Shown piece by piece: positions 17,935 through 26,133 of a stretch of 64,000 nucleotides of DNA. This stretch comes from Planctomycetota bacterium (GTDB lineage: Bacteria > Planctomycetota > Phycisphaerae > Phycisphaerales > UBA1924). Below the pieces are notes generated by a model that worked only from the letters and a program-made list of their open reading frames with translations, was not told the DNA's origin and did not search any database. The stretch covers positions 1 to 64,000 of the forward strand of contig JAJRXR010000069.1 in assembly GCA_024276195.1 (NCBI GenBank), given 5' to 3'. Both the position numbers and the translations under genes were made by a program. Every line of letters begins with the position of its first letter. Positions within the stretch are counted from its first letter, which is position 1.

Positions 17935-20538
17935 CTACTCCTTGGAGATATCTGAGGGGGAGTCGTTGCTTGTGGGCAGGTCCTGGGCCTGGGTGAGCAG
18001 GCCGACGACATCGATGATGGGGGCGACACGTCCATCGCCGAGGATGGCTCCGCCCGACACACCCCGCAGCGTGCCGACGCCCTTACCGAGTGTTTTGATG
18101 ACGACCTGCTGCTGGCCCAGCAGCTCGTCAACCTCGAGGCAGCACCGAGACCCGTTGGCCTCGAGCACAACAAACAGGCGTTGGTCGCTGTCGGTCTGGT
18201 CCTTGTCGATGTTGAACAGCTTGCTCAGGCGGTAGATTGGGAGCAGGGCGCCGCGGACCATGATCGTCTCGCCCCGCTCCATGACGGTCGAGATATCTTC
18301 GGGGTTCGGGCGGAAGCTCTGCTCGATCGAGAGCGTGGGCAGGACGTACCGGTGCGATCCGCACCGGATAACCATGCCGTCGATGATTGCCATGGTCAGG
18401 GGGAGGCTCAGCACGAACGTCGAGCCCTTGCCCGGGGCCGAGCGGATCTCGACCTTGCCGCGCAGGGCCTGGATGTTCCGGCGGACGACGTCCATCCCGA
18501 CACCACGCCCCGAGACATCGGTGACCTTTTCTGCGGTCGAGAAGCCGGGGGCGAAGATGAGCTGGAAGACTTCGCGGTCGGACATTTCGGCGCCGTCGCG
18601 TTCGGACGCGACAACACCGCGCTCGATGGCCTTGGACAGGATCTTGTCGCGGTGGAGGCCTCGCCCGTCGTCCTCGACTTCGATGATGATGGCGCCGCCC
18701 TTGTGGAAGGCGCGGAGCGTGAGCGTACCGGCCTCGGCCTTGCCCGCGCCGACGCGCTCGTCAGGGCCTTCGAGCCCGTGGTCGCAGGCGTTGCGGATCA
18801 TGTGGACCAGCGGGTCACCGATCTCCTCGACCACGTTGCGGTCGAGCTCGGTGTCCTCGCCCTCGATTTTGAGGGTGATTTCTTTCTCGCTCTTGGCCGA
18901 GAGGTCGCGGACGAGGCGGGTCATTTTCTGGAACGTGCCGTGGAGTGTCACCATGCGCAGCGACATGGCGACCTCCTGCAGGTCGCGGATAATCTTGCCA
19001 ACGTGCACGAGGTTGCGCTTGGTGCGTTGCTCGCTGAGGCTCTGAACGTTCGGGTCCTGGACCGCCATCTGGTGTCCGATGACGAGTTCGCCGACCATGT
19101 CAACCAGCCCGTCGAGGCGCTTGGTGTTGACCTTGACGGTCTGATCGGCGCGTCGTTTCTGGGATGGCGGCGCCTTCGGGGCGCTGGGGGGCTTGCCTGC
19201 GCTGGCCTGGGGCGCCCTCTTGGGCTCGTCCTGGGCGGGCTTGCTTGTTTCTGATGGCGTCTTGGCGGAGCCGCGGGCCGGGATGTCGCCCGACAAGGCC
19301 GCGTCGAGCCGGCGGATGATCTCGTTGTAGGCCCTCTTCTGCGGCGCCTCGCCATCTTCCAGAACGCCGATCAGGGTTGTGAGCAGGTCGCACGCGTTGA
19401 GCGTGAGGTCCAGGAACCCGGTGCAGACCTTGGTTGTCCCGTTGCGGGCCGCGTCGAGCAGGTACTCGGATTTGTGAGCCAGCTCCACGATCGGGGCCAG
19501 GTTCAGGAACCCCGCGACACCCTTGATCGTGTGGAACGCCCTGAAAACAGTGTTAATCAGCTCCGTGTTCTCGGAGTCGGTCTCGAGTTCGAGCAGGGCT
19601 CCCTCGGCCGCCGCGATGTGCTCGCGCGATTCGCTGATGAACTCGCTGAGCATCTCGTCGTCTTCGGCGACCAGCTCGACCACGCCCTCGTCCGATGGCG
19701 CAGGCGGCGCCACGTTAGCGCTGTCCGCAGGCTCGTGATCGGCGCCGCCGGGCGCCGGCGCGTCGGTGGGCGCCTCGTCGGCGGGCTCAGGGGCGACCCC
19801 CTCGTCCGGGGTGTCGCCGGCGGACTCGGCAGGCGCAGCGCTCCCGTCGGAGCAGCATGCGCGAAGGCTCTTGAGCAGCTTGTCGTTGGCAGTCCAGGTC
19901 CCGGCGCACTCGGGCGTCGCCTCTTCGATCAGGCGGCGCATCCAGTCCACAAGGTCGAGCACCTCGTCGGCGGGGAAACGAGCGTCCTGCTCGATCGCAC
20001 GATCGATTGCGCTCTCGGCCTCGTGAAACAGCGCCTGCGGCGCGTGGGCCGCGACAACGCCGCACTCGCCCTTGATCGTGTGGATTCGCCGGCGAACCTC
20101 GGCCACCGAGTCCGGCCCACCCTCGCCCGAAACGATCGAGAGCACCTGGGCCTCGATCTCGTTGAGTGTGTCTTCGCTCGAAGAGAGCCAGGCCTCGAAC
20201 AGGTCCGCGTCTACTTCGAGTGCGTCTTTGCTCTCGCTCGGGGGGGGTGGGGCGTCGAGCCCGCTGGCTGCGGCGTCCACCAGGTCTTGCAGGTAATCAA
20301 TGGTCTCGTGGACCTTGGCCAGCAGATCCTCAGGCGTCTCGGATTCTCGGAGTACGACGCTCTCGATCGCCTCGACGGCGCCGTCGACCATTTCGCAGGC
20401 GCCGTCGTGCTCACCGAGTTCGCTGGCCTCGCCCAAGGCGCTCAGCGCGTCGCGCAACTCCACGAGCCCGGGCGGATCATCCGCGTCGGTCTTCGCGGCG
20501 GACCGGGCGATCTCCTCGATTCGTGTCGTTAGGTTCAA
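17935..20538 (-). CDS. cheA: CheA hybrid-free histidine kinase with two Hpt domains
   Basis: 867 residues. There are two histidine phosphotransfer domains: Hpt1 at about 110-215 with RRIHTIKGECG, and Hpt2 at about 300-400 with RAFHTIKGVAGF. A Pro/Ala-rich linker, the dimerisation domain (VNTKRLDGLVDMVGELVIG), the HATPase (HMIRNACDHGLE; GRGVGMDVVRRNI) and a C-terminal CheW domain follow. Single-Hpt CheA proteins are more common; doubled Hpt domains occur in non-flagellar systems. It phosphorylates CheY and CheB. Confidence 0.94.
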   Translation of the reverse strand: MNLTTRIEEIARSAAKTDADDPPGLVELRDALSALGEASELGEHDGACEMVDGAVEAIESVVLRESETPEDLLAKVHETIDYLQDLVDAAASGLDAPPPPSESKDALEVDADLFEAWLSSSEDTLNEIEAQVLSIVSGEGGPDSVAEVRRRIHTIKGECGVVAAHAPQALFHEAESAIDRAIEQDARFPADEVLDLVDWMRRLIEEATPECAGTWTANDKLLKSLRACCSDGSAAPAESAGDTPDEGVAPEPADEAPTDAPAPGGADHEPADSANVAPPAPSDEGVVELVAEDDEMLSEFISESREHIAAAEGALLELETDSENTELINTVFRAFHTIKGVAGFLNLAPIVELAHKSEYLLDAARNGTTKVCTGFLDLTLNACDLLTTLIGVLEDGEAPQKRAYNEIIRRLDAALSGDIPARGSAKTPSETSKPAQDEPKRAPQASAGKPPSAPKAPPSQKRRADQTVKVNTKRLDGLVDMVGELVIGHQMAVQDPNVQSLSEQRTKRNLVHVGKIIRDLQEVAMSLRMVTLHGTFQKMTRLVRDLSAKSEKEITLKIEGEDTELDRNVVEEIGDPLVHMIRNACDHGLEGPDERVGAGKAEAGTLTLRAFHKGGAIIIEVEDDGRGLHRDKILSKAIERGVVASERDGAEMSDREVFQLIFAPGFSTAEKVTDVSGRGVGMDVVRRNIQALRGKVEIRSAPGKGSTFVLSLPLTMAIIDGMVIRCGSHRYVLPTLSIEQSFRPNPEDISTVMERGETIMVRGALLPIYRLSKLFNIDKDQTDSDQRLFVVLEANGSRCCLEVDELLGQQQVVIKTLGKGVGTLRGVSGGAILGDGRVAPIIDVVGLLTQAQDLPTSNDSPSDISKE

Positions 20539-20901
20539 CGCTCACACCTCTTCGATTGGCCAACACATCACCCCGGGAGGCGTTCCCGGGAGGGCTCGTA
20601 TCGGTGTGACCGGACCCGTTCTGAATCCAGAGCCTTCAACAATCCACCCAGAGCGTTGAAGGCACATAAAGCTGTGTGTTTCCGGGCCTTGCACGCCTGC
20701 GGAGACACCGGACTGGGGGGGGCGCCGCTGCGATGCGCCCCGGATGCGAGGCGCTGAATCTGCGCCGGGATGGCATCGGCCTGGATCACTCGCGCTTGGC
20801 AAAAGTTTCGCCCGCGCTGGGCCGATCAGGGGTGGACGAGGCGGGTCCGTTGGGCGGAGCCGCGCACACACGCGACCGATTGGTTCCTTGAGAGGGGCTC
20901 T
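20539..20901 (+). promoter_or_regulatory. Divergent che intergenic region with candidate sigma-54-type promoter and inverted repeat
   Basis: This 363-nt gap between cheA (minus) and cheX (plus) holds no gene. On the plus strand TTGGCA ... TTTCGC (20796-20811) has the GG-N10-GC spacing of a sigma-54 promoter; other positions match only partly. A perfect 9-bp inverted repeat (20632-20640 with 20655-20663) and a CCCGGGA hairpin near 20575 could be operators or RNA structures for cheA. Confidence 0.35.
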
Positions 20902-21381
20902 ATGAACGCTCAGCAGATCCGGTGCTTCCTCGAGTCGACCGAGAACCTGTTCTCGACGATGCTCAACACGAGCGTCGAGTTCGGCAAGCCGGTGATGCAG
21001 CCCCGTGATGCGAAGCACCACGATGTCTCCGGCATCATCGGGCTCTCGGGCGATATCGTCGGCTCGGTGGTCGTCGGGCTCCCGACCGAGACCGCGATCG
21101 CGGCGGTCGAGGCGTTCGTTGGATGCCGCATCGAGCCTGATGATGAGAACTTCGCCGACGCGGTGGGTGAGCTTGCGAACATGATCGCCGGGGGCGCCAA
21201 GGCCAAGATGGAAGGCGACGATATCTCGATCAGTTGCCCGTCGGTCGTCATCGGGTCAGACTACACCGTGCAGCGTCCACGCCAGGCGAGTTGCGTGTGC
21301 ATCCCGTGCCGGAGCCCGCTGGGCGAGTTTGACCTGAACATCTGCATCAACAGTCCCGCTCAGGCCTCGAAGGCCGCGTAG
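20902..21381 (+). CDS. CheX-like chemotaxis phosphatase (second copy)
   Basis: 159 residues, a full CheX domain. The paired residues of the active helix appear as Gly-Glu-Leu-Ala-Asn-Met-Ile-Ala-Gly-Gly (about residue 93 onward). IIGLSGDIVGSVVVGLP is the usual CheX beta-strand. It has a GAGAGGGG ribosome site 5 nt before the ATG. It is followed after 17 nt by cheY, its likely substrate. Confidence 0.87.
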   Translation: MNAQQIRCFLESTENLFSTMLNTSVEFGKPVMQPRDAKHHDVSGIIGLSGDIVGSVVVGLPTETAIAAVEAFVGCRIEPDDENFADAVGELANMIAGGAKAKMEGDDISISCPSVVIGSDYTVQRPRQASCVCIPCRSPLGEFDLNICINSPAQASKAA

Positions 21382-21398
21382 AGCGCCGGGAGAACACC

Positions 21399-21773
21399 GT
21401 GAAAACGCTTATAGTTGACGATTCCAACACGATGCGGATGATCATCTCGTCCACGCTCAAGAAGATCGGTGGGCACACGATCGAGACCGCGTGCGACGGC
21501 AAGGACGCGCTCTCCAAGGCCAGCGCGTTCAAGCCGGATCTGATCCTGCTCGATTGGAACATGCCCAACATGAACGGTCTGGACTTTCTCAAGGCCTTCC
21601 GGGCTGCGGGCGCCAAGACCCCGGTGATTATGGTGACGACCGAGGCCGAGAAGACGCGCGTCATCCAGGCGGTCCAGGCGGGCGCGAACAACTACCTCGT
21701 CAAGCCCTTCACAGCCGACCAGCTCTCCAAGCGCGTCGCCGACACCATGGCCAAGGTGAAAAAAGCCGCCTAA
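21399..21773 (+). CDS. cheY: CheY response regulator (second copy)
   Basis: 124 residues, a lone receiver domain of classic CheY length. It starts with GTG. Asp-Asp in LIVDDSNTMR, phosphoacceptor Asp in LLDWNMPNMNG, Thr in MVTTEAEK and Lys in LVKPF are present. The WNMPNMNG sequence is the form common in flagellar-type CheY. It converges on lysK with a 4-nt overlap of the 3' ends. Confidence 0.94.
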   Translation: MKTLIVDDSNTMRMIISSTLKKIGGHTIETACDGKDALSKASAFKPDLILLDWNMPNMNGLDFLKAFRAAGAKTPVIMVTTEAEKTRVIQAVQAGANNYLVKPFTADQLSKRVADTMAKVKKAA

Positions 21774-22891
21774 CCCCGTGTCTCGACCAGCTCCAGCGTC
21801 AGGCGCTCGACCGCCTCGCGCACAACGCGGATCGACCGGGCGAACTCGCCCAGGTCCAGGCGTTCCTCGGGCGAGTGGTCCAGCGAGCTGTCGCCCGGGC
21901 CGTACGCCGCGATCGGGCAGTCCCACGCCGAGGCGACGACGTTCATATCGCACGTGCCCGTCTTGAGCTTGGGGTGGGGTCGCCCGCCGACGGATCGGAT
22001 AGCGCCCGTGACGGCGCGCACAACCGCGTCGTTGCGGCTCGACCGGTGGGCCGCCTCAAAGCCCCCGAGCCGGAGCGCAACACGATGATCCCCCCGAAAG
22101 ATCGTGCGCAACTCCGACCCGAGACCCTCTGGTGAGATCCACTGCGGGACGCGGAAGCTGCCGCGGATGACGGCGTGGTCCGACAACCCGTCCGATTCAC
22201 TGTTCATGCCGACGATCGTCGCCCGCACGGTGTCGAAGACCGTTTCCCGGTCGGCGTTGAGGCGGTCGATCAGGTCCATCGCGTCGCGCCACCACGCCAT
22301 GGCGATATCCGCGGCGCTGCGGTCCTCGCCCGCGCTGTGCCCGCAGGGCGTCGTGATCTCGATGGTGACGACGAGGCGTCCCTTGTACCCGAGCGTGACG
22401 CCGTCCCACCCGCTGGGCTCACCGATCAGGCATGCGTCCGGGCGCCACGTGTCGCGCAGGTGCTGGGCGCCGGGCGAGTCTTGTTCTTCCCCGAGGGCCG
22501 CCGCGACGCGCACGCGCACGCCCGCGGGCAGCGTCGCGTCCGAGGCGCCGATGAGCATCGCGGCGAGCGGTCCCTTGGCGTCCACGCTGCCGCGCCCGTG
22601 CAGGATCCCGTCCTCGATCCGCACCGGGATATCCCCGGGGACGGTGTCGATGTGCCCGAGGAGCACAATATCGAGATTGATCGGCCCGCCCCCAGACCGG
22701 CTCGCGATCCCGTTGCCGACATCGTCGATGTGGGCGTCGTACCCGAGCGTGCCGGCGTGCTCGACGAAGACCTCGACCGCGGGGCGCTCACTGGCGGTGA
22801 CGCTCCTGGTGCGCACCAGCTCGTGCAGGAAGCGCACGCTCGCGTCGCTTGAGGCGGCGTCCGGGTTGATGGCGGCGGGGGCTGTGTTCAC
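21770..22891 (-). CDS. lysK: LysK, [LysW]-lysine hydrolase (M20 peptidase family)
   Basis: About 373 residues from the GTG at 22891, which overlaps the lysZ stop (GTGA). M20 metallopeptidase signatures include [11 protein letters not shown] with metal-binding His and Asp, [12 protein letters not shown] with the bridging Asp, and GEEQDSPG with the general-base Glu. In the LysW pathway it frees lysine from the carrier protein as the last step. The whole LysW-X-Y-Z-K set is adjacent, which favours this role over DapE or ArgE. Confidence 0.85.
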   Translation of the reverse strand: MNTAPAAINPDAASSDASVRFLHELVRTRSVTASERPAVEVFVEHAGTLGYDAHIDDVGNGIASRSGGGPINLDIVLLGHIDTVPGDIPVRIEDGILHGRGSVDAKGPLAAMLIGASDATLPAGVRVRVAAALGEEQDSPGAQHLRDTWRPDACLIGEPSGWDGVTLGYKGRLVVTIEITTPCGHSAGEDRSAADIAMAWWRDAMDLIDRLNADRETVFDTVRATIVGMNSESDGLSDHAVIRGSFRVPQWISPEGLGSELRTIFRGDHRVALRLGGFEAAHRSSRNDAVVRAVTGAIRSVGGRPHPKLKTGTCDMNVVASAWDCPIAAYGPGDSSLDHSPEERLDLGEFARSIRVVREAVERLTLELVETRG

Positions 22892-23721
22892 GCGATCGCT
22901 CCCTCGAAGACTGTTCCACACCCGCTTCGAGCGTCGGCGACTGGGCTTGCGCCCGAGGCGGACCCGATGACGACGCGCCCGACGCCGCCGCTGAGTGCTT
23001 CCTCTGCGCCGAGCACCTTGTTCTTCATCCGCCCCTTGGCCGCCCGGCGAACCTCATCCAGGCTCGAGACGGTCTCGATCAGCGACGACCGATCCTCGGG
23101 GTCGCGCAGCACGCCGGGAACGTTTGACAGCAGCAGCAGCTCGTCGGCGCCCAGCGCCGCCGCCGTCGCCGCCGCCGCCCGGTCCGCGTCCACGTTCATC
23201 GCGACACCCTCGTCCGACATCGCCGGCGGCGTCAGCACGGGCGTCCGCCCATCATCGAGCAGCAGGCGCAAAAACCGATCGTCAACCCGCTCGACGCGTC
23301 CGCTCAGATCATCGCGGATCACCACCGTCCGCCCGTCCGCGTCCACGCTCCGGATCGCGCTCTTGCGTTTGCCCGTCCACAGCCCCGCGTCGATCCCCGA
23401 CAAACCCACCGCGTCCACACCCGCGCGGCGCAGCGTCTCGACGATACCCTTGTTGACCTTGCCGCAGTAGGCCATCTCAAAGATTTTGAGTGTCTCGCGG
23501 TCGGTCCGTCGGCTTGTGTGCCCGCTCGGGCTTGTGATAAAGGTGGGGGGGCGCCCGAGCTTTTCGCTGAGGATGTTCGTTTCGTGCGACCCGCCGTGGA
23601 CGAGGACGACGCGCACGCCGGCGCGCACAAGCCCCGCGATCTCGCCCAGCGCCGCATCGGGCTTGATGCCCTCGCCGCCGCCAATCTTGATGACAATCAG
23701 TTCGCTCATGGTTTCTCTCAT
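22888..23721 (-). CDS. lysZ: LysZ, [LysW]-aminoadipate kinase
   Basis: About 277 residues. The amino acid kinase fold opens [11 protein letters not shown], with VHGGSHETN for the substrate and [12 protein letters not shown] plus GLSGIDAGL, which resemble Thermus LysZ closely (recalled, not aligned by program). It phosphorylates the side-chain carboxylate of LysW-bound aminoadipate. The ATG at 23721 overlaps the lysY stop (ATGA); a second ATG four codons later is equally usable. Confidence 0.9.
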   Translation of the reverse strand: MRETMSELIVIKIGGGEGIKPDAALGEIAGLVRAGVRVVLVHGGSHETNILSEKLGRPPTFITSPSGHTSRRTDRETLKIFEMAYCGKVNKGIVETLRRAGVDAVGLSGIDAGLWTGKRKSAIRSVDADGRTVVIRDDLSGRVERVDDRFLRLLLDDGRTPVLTPPAMSDEGVAMNVDADRAAAATAAALGADELLLLSNVPGVLRDPEDRSSLIETVSSLDEVRRAAKGRMKNKVLGAEEALSGGVGRVVIGSASGASPVADARSGCGTVFEGAIA

Positions 23722-24746
23722 GCCGGGTGCAGGCCCGGGAAGCCCAGGCCCGCGCGTTCGTCGAGCCCTGTCGCCACGTTCATCGCCTGCACCGCGCTGC
23801 CCGCGGCGCCCTTGACCAGATTGTCGATCGCGCACAGCGTGACAACCCGCCCCGTCCGTTCATCAACGTCGAACCCGACATCCGCGTAGTTTGACCCCGC
23901 GAGCACGTTCGGGTCCGGCAGGCGGTGCAGCCCCGTCCGCTCGCGCACAACACGGACAAACGGCTCGCCCGCGTACGCCTCGCGGAAGAGCGTCCACAGC
24001 TCTTTGGTGTCTACCGGGCGCGTCGGGATGATGTGGGCTGTACAGAGCGCCCCGCGGACCATCTCGATTGCGGTCACGGACACGTCGAGTGTGAACTCGC
24101 CGAGCGCCTGGTGGACCTCGGCCGCGTGCCGGTGCCCGGTCAGCGCGTACGAGCGCACGGCGCCCGACCGCTCCGGGTGATGGCTCCCCGCGCTCGCCTC
24201 GGCCCCCGCCTCGGACGACCCGACCTTGATGTCCGCGATGACCCGCTCGATCAGCCCCGCCCGCGCCAGCGGCAGCAGCGCCAGGTTCATCGCCGTCGCG
24301 TTGCACCCGACGCCCGAGATCAGGCGTGCGCCCGCGATCGCCTCGCGCTCGAGCTCGGGCAGGCCGTACACCGCCTCGCCCAGACGCTCCGGGGCCGGGT
24401 GATCCCAGCGGTACCAGTCCTTGTATTGCCCGGACGATCGCAGGCGGAAGTCCGCTGATAAATCAATGACCGTCGTTCCGAGCCCGAGCCAGCGGTCGAT
24501 GTCGCCCGCCGCCTTCCCGTGAGGCATGCACAGGAACACCACATCGCTCGCCTCAACCTCGTCCGGCGACCGAAACACCAGCTCGCTCCGCCCGCGCATG
24601 TTCGGGTGGACCCGGTGGACCGGCTGGCCCGCGAGCTTGCGGCTCGTCACCGCCTGGACATCCACATCTGGATGGTCCGACAGCAGACGCAGCAGCTCCC
24701 CGCCCGTGTACCCGCTCGCCCCAACAATCGTCGCGGTGTGGCTCAC
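23718..24746 (-). CDS. lysY: LysY, [LysW]-aminoadipate 6-phosphate reductase
   Basis: 342 residues from the GTG at 24746 (GTGA overlap with lysX). The ArgC/LysY fold has the NADP motif IVGASGYTGGELLRLL and the catalytic Cys in ISGVGCNATAMNLAL. KVGSSEAGAEAS before the His-rich loop is LysY-like, as opposed to the GYSGAG of ArgC. It makes the LysW-bound semialdehyde. A separate ArgC lies 2.7 kb upstream in the arginine operon, so the two paralogues are specialised. Confidence 0.9.
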   Translation of the reverse strand: MSHTATIVGASGYTGGELLRLLSDHPDVDVQAVTSRKLAGQPVHRVHPNMRGRSELVFRSPDEVEASDVVFLCMPHGKAAGDIDRWLGLGTTVIDLSADFRLRSSGQYKDWYRWDHPAPERLGEAVYGLPELEREAIAGARLISGVGCNATAMNLALLPLARAGLIERVIADIKVGSSEAGAEASAGSHHPERSGAVRSYALTGHRHAAEVHQALGEFTLDVSVTAIEMVRGALCTAHIIPTRPVDTKELWTLFREAYAGEPFVRVVRERTGLHRLPDPNVLAGSNYADVGFDVDERTGRVVTLCAIDNLVKGAAGSAVQAMNVATGLDERAGLGFPGLHPA

Positions 24747-25618
24747 GCGCTCGCTCCCTCGGCTCGGTTCGGTACAAGGCCCAGCGCATACTCCGCGACG
24801 CGCCCGGGGATGTCCACGCCCGACGCGTCCACGCTGTTGCGAAACTCCATCGAGTGGTTCAGCTCGTTGACGAGCAGCCCGCGCTGCGGACACTCAAGCA
24901 GATCAACCGCGACGATGTCCCCGCCGACGCACGCCGCGGCCCGGCGCGAGATCTCGCCGACCTCGCCCGAGACATCAATCCCGCAGGTCGTCGCCCCGAG
25001 GGCCGTGTTGGTCAGCCAGTGCTCGCTCGAACGCGCGATGCCCGCGACCGCCTCGCCCCCGACGACGAACACCCGCAGGTCCCGCCCCGGCTTGGCGATG
25101 TGCTCCTGCACATAAAGAACCTGCTGCTGGGCCGAGCCGAGCACGGCGCGGTGCTCGATGACCGCCTCGGCCGCGTCCCGATCGTTCACCCGCGATACCA
25201 GGCGCCCCCACGAGCCCACCGTCGGCTTGATCACCGCCGGGTACCCGATCTTCTCGACCGCCTCGAGCGCCGACTCCTGCCCGAGCCCCACGCACACCCG
25301 CGGCGTCGGAACCCCGGCGCGCTCGAGCGCCAGACTCGTCCGCAGCTTGTCCGAGCAGATCTCGATCGTCTCCGACGGGTTGACGCAGCGAACGCCCATC
25401 GCCTCAAGAACCCGGACCGCCGAGAGCGAACTCGTCAGGCTCATCGACCGGTCCAGGACTAGGTCAACACCCGACCAGCGCGACGCGTCGGACAGATCGA
25501 ACACCTCGCTCCGAACATCCACGACGTCGCACACGACGCCCAGGCGCTCGAACGAGTCGAGCAGCATCCGCTCCTCGACACGAACCCTTGAATGCAGCAT
25601 CACCACTCGCACGGGCAT
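24743..25618 (-). CDS. lysX: LysX, LysW-aminoadipate ligase (ATP-grasp)
   Basis: 291 residues. An ATP-grasp ligase of the LysX/RimK group: YPAVIKPTVGSWGRLVSRV binds ATP, and LLVNELNHSMEFRNSVD near residue 252 holds the metal-binding Glu and Asn. The C-terminal part resembles Thermus LysX, which uses alpha-aminoadipate (recollection). It attaches the substrate amino group to the C-terminal Glu of LysW. A strong AAGGAGGG site precedes the ATG, 19 nt after lysW. Confidence 0.9.
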   Translation of the reverse strand: MPVRVVMLHSRVRVEERMLLDSFERLGVVCDVVDVRSEVFDLSDASRWSGVDLVLDRSMSLTSSLSAVRVLEAMGVRCVNPSETIEICSDKLRTSLALERAGVPTPRVCVGLGQESALEAVEKIGYPAVIKPTVGSWGRLVSRVNDRDAAEAVIEHRAVLGSAQQQVLYVQEHIAKPGRDLRVFVVGGEAVAGIARSSEHWLTNTALGATTCGIDVSGEVGEISRRAAACVGGDIVAVDLLECPQRGLLVNELNHSMEFRNSVDASGVDIPGRVAEYALGLVPNRAEGASA

Positions 25619-25637
25619 CGCCCTCCTTCAAACGTGC

Positions 25638-25832
25638 TTACTCGCCCCAGTCCTCTTCAACCTCGGGCGCCAGCTCCATCTTGATCGGGTCGCGGCTGAT
25701 CACCTCAAGCTCGGCGCCGCAGTCCGTGCACTGGGCGATCTGGCCCGACAACGGCGGGCGGTCGAAACTGATCAGCCCGGCGCACTCTGGGCACGATGCG
25801 TTCAGGGTTTCGTTGGTCGTGCTTGTGTCCAT
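25638..25832 (-). CDS. lysW: LysW, amino-group carrier protein
   Basis: 64 residues. Two zinc-binding knuckles (Cys-Pro-Glu-Cys near residue 14 and Cys-Thr-Asp-Cys near residue 35) precede an acidic tail ending EEDWGE. That is the defining C terminus of LysW, whose last Glu carries the biosynthetic intermediate. The negative body presents the substrate to LysZ, LysY and LysK. It is the first gene of the lys operon, with an AGGAG site 7-8 nt before the ATG. Its leader carries a candidate attenuator. Confidence 0.96.
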   Translation of the reverse strand: MDTSTTNETLNASCPECAGLISFDRPPLSGQIAQCTDCGAELEVISRDPIKMELAPEVEEDWGE

Positions 25833-25870
25833 GCCTTTGCTCCTGTCTTGTGTTGGTGTGTTTGTGATTC

Positions 25871-25906
25871 TGGAAAAAGAACAACCCCCGGCTCGCGTCC
25901 GGGGGT
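25871..25906 (-). terminator. Candidate attenuator terminator in the lysW leader
   Basis: On the minus strand, ACCCCCGG pairs with CCGGGGGT (arms at 25906-25899 and 25891-25884) around a 7-nt loop. The sequence TGTTCTTTTTCC follows directly. It lies between the leader reading frame and lysW, so if it terminates transcription it does so before the operon. The 5' arm plus loop can alternatively pair with the leader at 25968-25976 (9 perfect pairs). Confidence 0.75.
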
Positions 25907-25940
25907 CTGTCGCTTCTGATCTGGTGTCGTGAGTGTGAAC

Positions 25941-26030
25941 TCAGACCGATCGAAGCCGCAGGGATCGCCCGGACGCTCTCGGCGTCGCTTTGGCTTTCGC
26001 GGCTTTCTTGACCTGTCCGTACATCATCAT
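25941..26030 (-). CDS. Lys/Arg-rich leader peptide of the lysW operon (putative attenuator peptide)
   Basis: Up to 29 codons, with three consecutive ATG codons and then Tyr-Gly-Gln. The body holds VKKAAKAKA (four Lys codons in seven) and then five Arg codons near the end. GACGAGG precedes the ATGs, and spacing favours the second or third. The stop lies 35 nt before the terminator hairpin. Codons Ala-Ser-Gly (GCG TCC GGG) after the Lys run can pair with the terminator's 5' arm. Layout, composition and pairing fit a ribosome-stalling attenuator sensing charged tRNA-Lys. This is inference from sequence alone. Confidence 0.65.
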   Translation of the reverse strand: MMMYGQVKKAAKAKATPRASGRSLRLRSV

Positions 26031-26060
26031 CCTCGTCGCCCGGCGGACCCGGGCTGGGCA

Positions 26061-26119
26061 AGCCTATCCACCCATCGGGCCGCGTCAAGGTCCCTCATCA
26101 CCAAATTGTGCATATGCAC
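26061..26119 (-). promoter_or_regulatory. Candidate promoter and palindrome upstream of the lysW leader
   Basis: On the minus strand TTGACG (26083-26088) and TAGGCT (26061-26066) are spaced by 16 nt. They would start a transcript about 25 nt before the leader ATGs. Just upstream lies the perfect palindrome GTGCATATGCAC (26108-26119). Its half GTGCATA also occurs in the putative ArgR box of the argR promoter, so ArgR control is possible. Confidence 0.45.
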
Positions 26120-26133
26120 GCCCGGACACGCCC

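Noticed and set aside
21770-22891. Succinyl-diaminopimelate desuccinylase (DapE) for the M20 gene
   Set aside because: It is locked by 4-nt overlap into a LysW-X-Y-Z operon, and no dap gene is nearby.
25833-26133. Lysine riboswitch (L-box) upstream of lysW
   Set aside because: The region between argH and lysW is too short after allowing for the promoter, and the multi-helix L-box core is not visible. The leader-frame model explains the sequence better.
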